Assembly: GCA_021397835.1 (NCBI GenBank)
Contig: JAJFZO010000229.1
Span: 5,175,001-5,239,000, forward strand
DNA length: 64,000 nt
Direction of reading: 5' to 3'
Source of the DNA: Moringa oleifera
Taxonomy: Eukaryota; Streptophyta; Magnoliopsida; Brassicales; Moringaceae
Positions 11,031-22,502 of this stretch are shown piece after piece (the first letter of the stretch is position 1; every line of letters starts with the position of its first letter). The translations under genes were made by a program, and so were the position numbers. The notes beneath the pieces were generated by a model that searched no databases, was not told the DNA's origin, and saw nothing but the letters and a program-made list of their open reading frames with translations.

Positions 11031-11835
11031 CCCACTCCGTTGGCTACTGATCGGGCATCCCACACTCTTCGACCGACATCGTCAGCCGCTTGCCTGCGAG
11101 CGGTGGTGGCCGCCACAGCCACGCACCACCGCCATGCGCACTGGGTTCCCTAAGCCCAGTGCCTGCCCATGTGGGGTGGGCAGGGGGGGAGCACGCATGG
11201 CTCATTGGCACCCAATAAGTTGGGTGACCACCTCCACCCTAAGGCATCTTCAATGAAATTTCATTCCGGTAAGAGGAAACGTCAATATGTTTGAGCCGTC
11301 ATAATGGGTCTTAAAAGTTATTTACTTGGAATTTTGAACTGAAATTTTGTACATAAATCGAGAATAATCATATCTACCACCAGAAAAGATTTTAAAATTT
11401 TCTAGGCACTAAATTTTTTTAATCAATTTTCTACTGCCAAAAATTGAAAAAATCATCAAAAATAGCCTATGAGTCGAAATGATCCCAAACTTCAAGGCAG
11501 ACTCCTCATGAATTACATGATTTATTTGAGTCATTTCGGGACCAATTCCGTAATGAAAAGACTATTAATTCACACCAATTTCGCAACTGGGCATTGCAGC
11601 TAGCAGGCTGGGGTAGCTATGTCGCTGCCTGGCCCAGGGTGCATTCTGGCTACCCTGTCCAACAACCCTCCAGCCACTCCATGGCTGCCCTCAGGGTCCA
11701 TCACAGCCAAGGGACATGACCAAGCCTAGCTTGCCCATGAAATAAACGCCCACAGCACATGTCGAGCCTCTCAGCATGCTCGCGGTTGCCTCGCATGGGG
11801 CGCCCCTGGCAAGTTGACACCGTGCCGGTTGGGGA
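11031..11835. other. IGS core block with AT-rich island (unit 1/2 spacer)
   Basis: Three parts recur together at 25236, 31351, 36256 and 63186. The first is a GC-rich stretch starting near 'ggctactgatcgggcatccc'. The second is an AT-rich island (11311-11595) with the conserved string 'gaaaaaatcatcaaaaatag' near 11445-11464. The third is a GC-rich transition ('gggcattgcagc…catgaaat') leading into subrepeats. By position it could hold the Pol I start site, but I find no TATATAAGGGG-type plant initiator in either orientation. Its role is therefore inference only. Confidence 0.75.
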
Positions 11836-14800
11836 CTGCTGTGGCACCCCTGGCTCGCACATTGGGCACTATGTCGAGGGCAAGGACAAAGGGGCTGGCT
11901 CGCCATAGGCGTCGTGGCCTGGCTGGCGCGCCCACCGCTGCTGCACGCTGGGCAAGCAGTCCATGCCGTGCCTGCTAGAGGCTGCTAAGGCATGTCTCTA
12001 ATGCCCAAGGTCCGTGCGATGCGGCTTCCATGGCTCGCTCGCTCGGCACCATGTTGATGGGCAGGGACGAGGGGGCTTGTTCGCGCTGGGCGACCGTGGG
12101 CTGGTTGGCTGGCGAGCCCACCGCTGTCGTACGCTGAGCAAGCAGCCCATGCCATGCCTGCTGGGGGCTGTTGAGGCATGCCTTCAGTGCCCAGGGTCCA
12201 TGCAATGTGGCTCCCATAGCTCATTCACTCGGCACCATGTCGAAGGGCAGGGACTAGGGGGCTAGCTTGCAATGGGCACTTGTGACCTAGCTGGCGCTTC
12301 ACCACTGCCGCACACTAGCCAAGCAGCCTATGTTGTGCCTGCTGGGGCCTGCCAAGGCATGCCTCCCGTGCCCAAGATTTGCGCCACGGGGCTCCATTAG
12401 CTCACTCACTAGGCACCATGTCAAAGGGCAGGGACGAGGGGGCTGGCTTACGATGGGCGCTCATGACCTGGCTGGCGCGCCCACCGCTGCAGCATGCTGG
12501 GCAAGCAGCCCATGCCGTGCCTATTGGGGGCTGCCGAGGAATGCCTCCCGTGCGCAATGTCTATGCGATGCGGCTCCCCTGGCTCACTTACAGGGCACTA
12601 CGTCGAGGGTCAGGGAGGAGGGGCCTGGCTCTCGATGGGTGCCACTGGCATAGCTGATGCTCCCACAGTTGCCGCACGCTAGGCACTTGGCCCCTGCCAT
12701 GCCTGTTGGGGGTTGCCAAGGCATGCCTCCCGTACCCAAAGTCCGTGCGATGCATCTCCCCTGGCTCGCTCAATGGTTACAATGTCGAGGGGCTAGCTTG
12801 CAATGGGCGCCCGTGGCCTGGCTGGCATGCCCACCGCTGCAGTACGCTAAGAAAGCAGCCCATGCAATGCCTGCTGGGGGCTGCCAAGGTGTCCCTTTCG
12901 TGCCCAGGGTCCATGCAACGTGGCTTCCCTGGATCGCTCGCTGGGCATTATGTCGACAGTCTGGCGCATGATGGGCGCCTGTGGCATGCCTCCCGTCCCC
13001 ACCGCTACCAGACATTGGGCAAGCAGCCCATACCGTGCCTGTTGGGGGTAGCCGAGGCATGTCTGCCGTGCTTGGGGTCCGTGCGACGCGGCTTCCTTGG
13101 CTCGCTTGCTGGGTACTATGTTAAAGGGCAGGGACCCGGGGGTTGGCTCGTGATGGGTGCCCGTGGCCTGGCTGGCGCGTCCACTACTCCTGCGGGCTGG
13201 GCAAGCAGCCCATGCTATGCTTGCTGGGGGCTTCTAAGGCGTGCTTCCCAGGTCAAAGGTCCGTGCGATGAGGCTCCCGTGGGTCGCTCGTTGGGCACTA
13301 TGTCGAGGGGTAGGGATGAAGGGGCTAGCTCGCGATGGGCCCCCGTGGCCTGGCTTGTGTACCCATCACTACCGCACGCTTGGCAAGAAGCCCATGTGAT
13401 ACCTACTGGGGGCTACCGAGGAATGCCTCCCATGCCTAGGGTGCATGCAACGCGGCTCCCCTGGCTCTCTCGCTGGGCACTACGTCGAAGGACAGGCACA
13501 AGTGGGATGGCTCGCGATGGGCGCCCATGGCTTGGTTGATGTGCTCACCCCTATCGCACACTGGGCAAGCAGCCCATGCAATGCTTGCTAGGGGCTATCG
13601 AGGCATGCCTCCCGTGCCCAATGTCCATGCGACGTGGACCTCCTAGCTCGTTGGGCACTATGTCGAGGGGTAGTAACGAGAGGGCTGGCTCACGATGTGC
13701 ACCCACCGCTGTCGCAAGCTAGGCAAGCAGCCCATGCCATGCCTACTCAGGGCCATCGAGGCGTGCCTTTAGTGACAAGGGTCTGTGTGCGGCACCCCTA
13801 GCTCGCTCACTAGGCACTATGTCGAAGGGGCTGCCTCGTGATGGCAGCCCATGGCCTGGCTAGCGTGCCCATCACTGTCTCACGTTGGGCAAGCTGCCAA
13901 TGCGATGCCTACTGGGGGCTGCCAAGGCATTCTTTCGGTGCCCAGGGTCCATCCGACGTGGCTCGCGATGGACGCCCGTGGCGTGGTTGGCGCACCACCG
14001 TTGTCGCAAGCTGGGCAAGCAACCCATGTCATGCCTGCTAGGGGTTACTGAGACATGCCACCCAAGCCCAGGTCCATGCAATGCGGCTCCCCTAGCTCTC
14101 TCGATAGGCACTATGTCCAGGGGTTGGCTCGCGATAGGCGACCGTGACCTAGCTGGCGCGCCCACCGCTATCGCACGCGGGGCAAGCAACCCATGCCATT
14201 CCTACTAGGGGCTGCCGAGGGGTGCCTTCCGTGCCTAGGGTCCATGCGATGTGGCTCCCCCGGCTCACTTTCTGGGCACTATTTTGAGGGGCTGGTGTGT
14301 GATGGGCTCCCGTGACTTGGCTGGCGTGCCCACCGCTGCCACACACTGGGCAAGCAACCCATGCCATGCCTGCTAGGGGCTGTCGAGGTGTGCCTCCCGT
14401 GCCCAGGGTCTGTGCGACGCAGCTCCCATAGCTCACTTGCTAGTTACTATGTCGAGGAGCTGGCTTGCGATAGGTGCCCATGGCCTAGTTGGCACGCCCA
14501 CTGCTGCTGCAAGCTGGGAAAGCAGCCCAAGTGATGCCTGCTGGGGGTCGTCGAGGCGTGCCTTCCGTGCCCAGGGTCCATGCAACATGGCTCCCCTGGC
14601 TCGCTTGGTGGGCACTATTTCGAGAGGCTGACGCGTGATAAGCACCCATGGCTTGGCTAGCGTGCCCACTGCTGCCGCACGCTGGGCAAGCAGTCAATGT
14701 TGTGCCTGTTGGTGCTGCTGAGGCGTGCCTTCCATGCCCAAGGTCTGTGCGATGTGGCTCCCATGGCTTGCTCGCTGGTTGCTATGTCGAGGGGCTGGCT

Positions 14801-15905
14801 CGCGATGGGCATCTATGGCCTAGCTGGTGCACCCACTATTGCCGCAAGCTGGGAAAGCAGCCCAAGCGGTGCCTGCTAGGGGCCGCCGAGGTGTGCCTTC
14901 CATGCCTAAGGTCAATGCAACATGGCTCCCCTGGCTCGCTCGCTGGGCACTATGTCGAGGGGCTGGCACGTGATGGGAGCTCGTGGCTTGGCTGGCGTGC
15001 CCACCGCTGCTGCACGTTAGGCAAGCAGCCCTTGCCGTGCTTGCTAGGGGTAGCCGAGGCATGCCTCCCATGCCTAGGGTCCGTGCGACGCTACTCCCCT
15101 GGCTTGCTCTCTGGACACTATGTCCAGGGGCAAGGACGATGGGGCTACCTCGCGATGGGCGCCCGTAGCTTGGCTGTTGCGCCTACTGTTCCCTCATGCT
15201 TGGCAAACAGCCTATGCCATGCCTGTTGGGGGCTACCAAGGCGTGCTTCTCGGGCCCAGGTTCTGTGCAACGCGGCTCCCGTGTTCACTCATTGGGCACT
15301 TGTCGAGAGGCAGGGACGAAGGGGTTAGCACTCGATGGGCGCCCGTCGCCTGGCTGGCATGCCCACCGCTACTGCATGCTGGGCAAGAAGCCCATGCCGT
15401 GTTTGCTAAGGGCTGCCGAGGCATGCCTCTGGTGCCCAGGGTCCGTGCGACGTTGCTCGCGATGGGTGCTCGTGGCCTGGCTGGTGCGCCCACTGCTTTC
15501 AGACATTTGGCAAGCAGCCCATGCCTTCCCTGCTGGGCGCTGCCAAGGCATGCCTCCCGTGCCTAGAGTCCGTGCGACGTGGCCCCCTTGGCGCCCTCGT
15601 TGGGCACTATGTCGAGGGGCAGGGACAAGGGGGCTGGCTCACGATGGGTGCCACTGGTCTAAAGCTAGAGCACCCACCGCTGCCACATGCTAGGGGCTGC
15701 CAACGCGTCTGTGCGACGCGGCTCCCCTGGCTCTCTCCTTGGGCACCATGCCGATGGTCAGGAACTAAGGGGCTGGCAAGCAATGGGCGCTAGTGGCCTG
15801 GCTGGTGCGCTGGGCAAGCTGCCCATCCCGTGCTTGGTGGGGGCTGCTGAGGCATGCCTCCCATGCCCAGTGTCCATGTGATGCAGCTCCCCTAGCTCGC
15901 TCACT
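11836..15905. repeat. IGS GC-rich subrepeats, about 23 copies (block 2)
   Basis: The same subrepeat as at 5926-9545. A run of short-type units, 'gtcgaggggctggc' directly followed by 'gcgatggg', lies at about 14110-15010. No gene is supported in this stretch. Confidence 0.93.
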
Positions 15906-15951
15906 AGGCAGTACTTTACTGAGGGACAACTTCGAGGGACAACTTTCTATT

Positions 15952-15988
<37 letters not shown>

Positions 15989-16170
15989 GGGTAACACTTG
16001 GTTCCCCAATGCTTCCTGATATGTTTCCAACTATTTTTCCCTTCTGTTTCTCATTTTCTACAAGCCCAAAGGACTTGCTTCTTTTTCCAAGTCATTATCT
16101 TGAGGGATGATTTCAGACCTCAGGGTATCGATTGTCGAAAAAAAGGGACAATTATTGTAGGGGGGAAGGA
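15906..16170 (-). other. 3'ETS beyond the 26S 3' end (unit 2), with (TA)n tract
   Basis: A block of about 250 bp between subrepeats and the 26S 3' end, also at 26491, 41669 (truncated) and 56341. It contains 'acaagcccaaaggacttgct' and a G-run (C-run in the transcript) next to the 26S end. Only this copy has an uninterrupted TA tract, at about 15954-15983. Confidence 0.8.
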
Positions 16171-17253
16171 TGAATTAAAGCGATAAAGGGCAGAATCTCA
16201 GTGGATTGTGGCAGCAAGGCGACTCTGCCACGATTCAATACCCCATCGCATATTTAAGCCATCTGTAAATGATTCTACTCGTCGCTCGGTGGGAATCACA
16301 CTTCAAGGCAGCCCACGAGGCTCCTCCACCATGCGGGCTTGCCCAGCGATACGTGCCTTTAGGGACCGAGAAGCCCCTACTATAGGTCGGTAATCGGGCG
16401 ATGTGTGCATGCATCGCTTCTAGCCTGGATTTTGACTTAGAGGTGCTCTGTCATAATCCAGTGCATGGTAGCTTCATGCCACTAGGTTTTCAACCAAGCT
16501 CGATGACCAATTGTGCGAATCAACGGTTCCTCTCGTACTAGGTTGAATTACTATCATGACAAGGGCATCAGTCGGGTAAAACTAACCTATCTTACGACAG
16601 TCTAAACCCAGCTCACGTTCCTTATTAGTGGGTGAACAATCCAACACTTAGTGAATTCTGCTTCATAATGATAGGAAGAGTTGACATCGAAGGATCAAAA
16701 AGCGACGTCCCAATGAACGCTTGGCTGCCACAACCCAGTTATCCCTGTGGTAACTTTTTTGACACCTCTAGCTTTAAATTTCAAAGGTCTAAAGGATCGA
16801 TAGGCCACGCTTTCACGGTTCGTATTTGTACTGTAAATCAGAATCAAATGAGCTTTTACCCTTTTGTTCCACATGAGATTTCTGTTCTCGTTGAGCTCTC
16901 TTGGGACATTTGTGCTGTCTTTTTACTGATGTGCTGCCTCAGTCGAACTCTCCACCTGACAATGTCTTTCGCCCGGATCGGCCGGTCGAAGTCGACCTTG
17001 GGTCCAAAAAAAGGGGCGATGCCCTTCCTCTGATTCACGGAATAAGTAAAATAACGTTAAAAGTAGTGGTATTTCACTTTCACCGTTTTTGGCTCCCACT
17101 TATCCTACACCACTCAAGTCATATCACAAAGTCAGACTAGAGTCAATCTCAACCGGGTGTTCTTTTCTCACTGATCTTGCCAAGCTCATTCCTTTGGTTG
17201 TGGTTTCGTTGGATAGTAGACAGGGACAGCAGGAATCTTGTTAATCCATTCAG

Positions 17254-17294
<41 letters not shown>

Positions 17295-17349
17295 AAGAGT
17301 CATAGTTACTCTTGCCATTTACCCGCACTTGGTTGAATTTCTTCACTTG

Positions 17350-17380
<31 letters not shown>

Positions 17381-19353
17381 CGTTAGCATTCACAGGGACC
17401 ATGGCACTACTTTGTTTTAATTAAACAGTCAGATTCCCCTTATTCGTACCAGTTCTGAGTTAGTTGTTCGACGCCCGGGGAAGGCCCCCGTAGGAACCGT
17501 TCCTAGTTCGTCCCCTGGTTGACACGTGGCGACCCGCACTCGTCGCGGGAGCAGCTCGAGCCGTCCTCATCCACCGAAAGTCGACGAGTTTGGGACTGAG
17601 ACCCCCGTGCCCAGCCCTCGGAGCTAATCCTTTTCCCGAGGTTACGAATCCATTTTGCCGACTTCCCTTACCTACGTTGTTCCATCGACCAGAGGCTATT
17701 CACCTTAAGGACCTGATGCGATTATAAGTACGACTGGGCGTGGGAGGCACTCGATCCTCCAGATTTTCAAGGGCCACCAGGGGTGCATCAGACACCATGC
17801 AATGTGCGATGCTCTTCCAGTCACTGGACCCTACCTTCAGCTGAACCATTTCCAGGGTGGCCAGGCCGTTAAACAAAAAAGATAACTCTTTTTGGGGCCC
17901 TCATCGACTATCCAGACTCCCCAACATTATCGTCAGCCGTCACGTCCCGATTTCAAAATTTTAACTGGATCCCCTTTCGAAGCTCGCACTGAGGCGCTAT
18001 CCGACGATCTTCCGTCATCTCTGAGGATCAACTAACCTACGTGCAAGTGCCGTTCACATGGAACTTTTCCCTTCTTTGGCCTTCAAAGTTCTTATTTGAA
18101 TATTTGCTACTACCACCAAGATCTGCACCGATGGTCATTCCGTTCGGGGCACGCGCCCCGACCACTGCGCCCTTCTACTCATTGGGGCTTGGCCCTTGCC
18201 TCAACGACCGGGTATTGGTCACGCGTTTCAGTGCCATCCATTTTTGGGGCTATTTAATTCGATAGGTGAGTTGTTACACACTCCTTAGTGGATATTGAGT
18301 TCCATGACCATCGTCCTACTGTCTTAATCGACCAACACCCTTTATGGGTTTTAGGTTAGTGCGCAATTGGGTATCATAACCCGGCTTTGGGTTCATCTTG
18401 CATCGCCAATTTTGCTTACTAAAAAATGGCCCACTTGGAGCTCTCGATTTTGTAGGACGCCTCAACAAAGCAGCCGCCCCGTACTACCTATTTAAAGTTT
18501 GAGAATAAGTCGAGGGCATTGCGCCCCCGATGCCTCTAATCATTAGCTTACCCTAATAGAACTCGCATCTGAGCTCTATACTGTTCAATTAGTCTTTCAC
18601 CCCTATACCCATGTCAGACGAAAGATTTGCACGTCGGTATCACTACGGGCCTCCATCAGAGTTTCCTCTGGCTTCACCCCGCTCAGGCATAGTTCACCAT
18701 CTTTCGAATCCCAACAAGCATGCTCGCACTTGAAACTTTCTCAAAAGATCGAGATCAGTCGATGGTGCACCCGCGAGGGATCCCGCCAATCAGCTTCCTT
18801 GCACCTTACGGGTTTACTCGCCCATTGACTCATGAGCATGTCAGACTCCTTGGTTCGTGTTTCAAGATGGGTCGAATGGGGAGCCCGCTGGCCGACGCCG
18901 AAAGCACGCAGGTGCTAAAGCCACGATCTTAACGACGACGTCTCCGCAAGCGTATTAAAGGCTCGGGCTTAGGCCGCCTACGTGATCCAAGTCAATTAGC
19001 ACCTTAACTTGACCAATGGATTGGCTCATGGCCGTTCTACATCTGATCGATGTGCATCGTCGGCCCCCATCCATTTCCCTCTCGATAATTTGAAGCACTC
19101 TTTGACTCTCTTTTGAAAGTCCTTTCCATATTTCCCTCATGGTACTTGTTCGCTATCGGTCTCTAGCCTGTATTTAGCCTTGGACAAAATTTATCGCCTT
19201 ATAGGGGCTGCATTCCTAAACAACCCGACTCGTCCATAGCACCTCATGGTGCGACAGGGTCCGGGCGAGACTGGGCTATCACCCTCTCCGACGCCCTTTT
19301 CCAAGGGACTTGGGTCCCGGTCTGTCGCTGAGGACGCTTCTCCATACTACAAT
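16171..19353 (-). rRNA. 26S rRNA, degenerate, 5' end deleted (unit 2)
   Basis: The large-subunit rRNA is recognisable along its length, from the 3' end ('gcgataaagggcagaatctc') to 'tactacaatt' near 19353. The sarcin-ricin loop is intact ('ggttcctctcgtact', 16525-16539). About 45 nt are missing near 18580, where 'gagctctatactg' replaces the longer segment of other units. The last 140 nt or so at the 5' end are gone because of a deletion that also removed ITS2 and 5.8S. The length is 3.18 kb against 3.39 kb in unit 6. It cannot yield a normal 26S and is probably a pseudogene. Confidence 0.95.
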
Positions 19354-19354
19354 T

Positions 19355-19506
19355 TGTGCGTGCTTTTTCACTTAAGTTTCTTGGCACATCCCGCGCTATG
19401 GATTTTGTTGTTGCCATGCAAGGTGGGACAAGGGGCTCGAGAGACCTCCGCCCTGCCAGTGTGTTTATAATGTGTTTGCGGGTTGTTTCGCTGAGCCAAT
19501 TTTTGT
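19355..19506 (-). other. ITS1 remnant fused to 26S (unit 2)
   Basis: This holds the ITS1 core related to the plant motif ('tttcttggcacatcccgcgc') and the stretch up to the 18S 3' end. It is joined directly to 26S, with no ITS2 or 5.8S between. Confidence 0.85.
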
Positions 19507-19755
19507 CAATGATCCTTCCACAGGTTCACCTACGAAAAGCTTGTTATGACTTCTCCTTCCTCAAAATGATAAGGTTCAGTGGACTTCTCGAGACGTCGTG
19601 AGCCGTCAACCTCCCCCATCGCTGCGATTCAAACACTTCACTAGACCATTCAATTAATAGGAGCGACGAACGGTGTGTACAAAGGGTAGGGATGTAGTTA
19701 ACGCGAGCTGATGACTCGCGCTTATTATGAATTCCTTGTTGAAGACCAATAATTA

Positions 19756-19794
<39 letters not shown>

Positions 19795-20164
19795 TATGGG
19801 CCTGTCGACCAAGGCTATAAACTCGTTGAATATATCAGTGTAGCGAGCGTGTGGCCTAGAACATCTAAGGGCATCACATACCTGTTATTACTTTAAACTT
19901 CCTTAGCCTAAGCGGCCATAGTCCCTCTGAGAAGCCGACCGTGGAGGGTCACCTCCACGTAGCTAGTTAGCAAGCTGAGGTCTCGTTCGTTAACGGAATT
20001 AACCAGACAAATCACTCCACCAACTAAGAACGGCCATGCACCACCACCCATAGAATCAAGAAAGAGCTCTCAGTTTGTCAATCCTTACTATGTCTAGACC
20101 AGGTAAGTTTCCCTATGTTGAGTCAAATTAAGCCGCAGGCTCCACTCCTGGTGGTGCCCTTCCA

Positions 20165-20199
<35 letters not shown>

Positions 20200-20950
20200 T
20201 CCCCTGGAACCAGAAGACTTTTAGTTCTCATAAGGTACTAGCGAAGTCCTAAAAGCAACATCCACTAATCCCTGGTCGGCATCATTTATGGTTGAGACTA
20301 GGACGGTATCTAATCGTCTTGATTAATGAAAACATCATTGGCAAATGCTTTTGCAATTGCTCATCTTTCATAAATCTAAGAATTTCACCTCTGACTACAA
20401 AATACGAATGTCCCCGACTGTCCTTGTTAATCATTACTCTGATCCTGAAGGCCAACAAAATAGCATTGAAATCCTATGGTGTTATCCCATGCTAATGTAT
20501 TCAGAGTGTAGGCTTACTTTGAGCACTCTAATTTCTTCAAGGTAACAGCGCTGGAGGCACGACCCGGCTAATTAAGGCTAGGAGCGCATCACCGACAGTA
20601 GGGACGAGCCAATCGGTGCACACCATTGGCGGACTGGCCGACCCATCCCAAGGTCTAACTAGGAGCTTTTTAATTGCAAAACTTAAATATACGCTATTGG
20701 AGCTAGAATTACCGTGACTGCTGGCACCAGACTTGCCCTCTAATGGATCCTCGTTAAAGGATTTAGATTGTACTCATTCCAATTACCAGACTCGAAGAGC
20801 TCGGGATTATTATTTATTGTCACCACCTCCCTATGTCAGGATTGGGTAATTTGCGCACCTGCTGCCTTCCTTGGATGTGGTAGCCATTTCTTGGGCTCCC
20901 TATCTGGAATCGAACCCTAATTCTCCATCATCTGTTACCACCATAGTAGG
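19507..20950 (-). rRNA. 18S rRNA, 3' part (unit 2), split by chromovirus
   Basis: It starts at the 18S 3' terminus ('caatgatccttccacaggtt') and continues to the GTAGG target at 20946-20950. The rest of the gene resumes at 23634. About 24 nt are missing at 20320 ('atcgtctt|gattaatg'). The 530-loop sequence reads accgtgact at 20711 instead of accgcggct. Without the insertion the gene would be about 1.78 kb. As it stands it is a pseudogene. Confidence 0.95.
20946..20950. other. Target-site duplication GTAGG, left copy
   Basis: GTAGG directly precedes the element start tgtcacaccg and is repeated at 23634-23638 directly after its end (…gtctaaca). A 5-bp duplication is usual for Ty3/gypsy integration. 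Confidence 0.9.
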
Positions 20951-21436
20951 TGTCACACCGTCTGTTACGGGATCAGCACAACCCTAGTATGATGGCGCTG
21001 ACTACGTCCACCTAGCCAGCCCAACTTTCTAAGCCCATGCCAAGTGAAAAAGAAGAGACAATAATGTAAAAGCAAAGTAAGTAGACAGTATAATGAGAAC
21101 TCTTTCTCAAACTTTATTCAAAATAAAGGAAATATTTACAAAAGAAGGGTCTCTCTCTAAGAGTACCCAAAGCCTCTAGCTACCCACACACTTGAGTTTG
21201 TGTTACTCAATGTCTTTATAACTGAACCTAAGCCCCCTTTTATACTAGTTGAGGAGTGTCTTACTCAAACACTCTCTCTTAGTTATTCCACGTCTTTTGG
21301 ATAGGCCATCCAGTCTTAATCACGAATCTTTTATCCCATTGAGGCCTATCTTCAAAGTTTAGATAACATCCTTCTCCCGCAAGGACTCTCCATGAGTCAA
21401 GGATCTTTGGATAACATCCTTTTCTCGTGAGGACTC
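20951..21436 (-). repeat. 3' LTR of chromovirus copy 2, truncated
   Basis: It matches the start of the LTR at 22503 for about 485 bp and then switches to gag sequence near 21431-21443 ('ggactcttcttcaggggaat'). At 21300-21324 it carries the left-LTR variant shared with copy 1. Confidence 0.92.
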
Positions 21437-22413
21437 TTCTTCAGGGGAATCCTCTGCTGCTATAAGCGCCGTTAAGTTTTCCTTGCAAGGACAGTCATGT
21501 GCTCTTTGTGGCCCATTGCATAATTAGCAACCCCTTGGTCCACATTCTTTCCCGTACCCTTCGAAGAGGATGAGCCCCAAGGCTTGCTAGACTTGGCATT
21601 CTTCTTTTTCTTGCCCTTGCCATTGGGCTTTTTCATCTCCTTTCCAGCCTCCCCTCGTTTCTTACCTTTTTCGGAAGCATCACCTACATACTTAAAATCC
21701 ACCAAGCTATCTGCCACGAAAAATGCTGAGGTCAAGTCTTTGACACCTTGCCGCCTTAGTTCTACTTGAGCCCACGGCTGCAAGCCAGATAGAAAGTTAA
21801 ACAACCTATCCTCCTTCAACATGTTTTTGATGTCTAACATCAGGGAACTGAACTCCTTCACAAAGTCAGCACTAAGCCCATTTGCTTCAAGCGCTTTAGT
21901 TGTTCCCTAGCCATGAACGAAGTGTTACATGGCAGGCATTGCTCCTTCAATTCCTTTTTATATGCCTCCCACGAATTAATGTTAGGTCTTCCCATTATAG
22001 CATCATCTTGCATACGGGTGCGCCAACCATAACTTAGTATCACCAGATAAGTACATGGATGTGATCATTACCTGGTCGTTTACGAGCATTCGAGCAGCTT
22101 TGAAATATTGCTCCATATCCCACAAGAAGTTCTCCAACTCCTTGGCGTTCCTCTCTCCAGAGAATGGCTTTGGTTTTGGCACCTTCAGCTTAGCCACAGT
22201 AGAGTTCGCTCCTACTATTGATGCGGCAGCCCTTTTCAACAACAGGATCTTGGTCTCAACGCTCCTCACAGTCTCCTTGAGGTTTCTGATGTCCTTTACC
22301 ATCGAGGATTGTTGCTGGGCAATTGTCTCCATGAACTCTGCCAATGTGCATGCCGACCCCTCCGACGATGCACCAATGATCTCTTCCAACCGAGCGACAC
22401 ACTCTCGCATCAC
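21437..22413 (-). pseudogene. gag remnant of chromovirus copy 2
   Basis: The minus-strand frames give the same capsid domain as copy 1 (KPKPFSGERNAKELENF, WRTRMQDDAIMGR, FVKEFSSLMLDIKNM, LGLQ-like block), followed by a Lys-rich tail and a damaged zinc knuckle near 21500. Frameshifts near 22010-22040 and 21858-21870 split it into three frames. The CGA that is a stop codon in copy 1 is still CGA here. Protease and everything after it are deleted. Confidence 0.9.
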
Positions 22414-22487
22414 TCACGCCCTCCTGGCATGGGGCCTTGGCAGTGTAAAATCAACCATAAGTTTAAGAAAGTGGTGATCGAAACTGT

Positions 22488-22500
22488 GCGCTAATACCAA
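22488..22500 (-). other. Primer binding site (initiator tRNA-Met type)
   Basis: The minus strand reads TTGGTATTAGCGC two bases inside the 5' LTR, close to the usual plant primer site TGGTATCAGAGC. It fixes the transcription direction of the element as minus. Confidence 0.8.
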
Positions 22501-22502
22501 AC

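Noticed and set aside
11311..11595. Definite Pol I promoter call in the AT-rich island
   Set aside because: No TATATAAGGGG-type initiator was found in either orientation, and nothing but position supports it.
16632..17140. Frames on the plus strand over 26S, similar in all 26S copies
   Set aside because: Conservation comes from the rRNA on the other strand. Such antisense-rRNA proteins are well-known false annotations.
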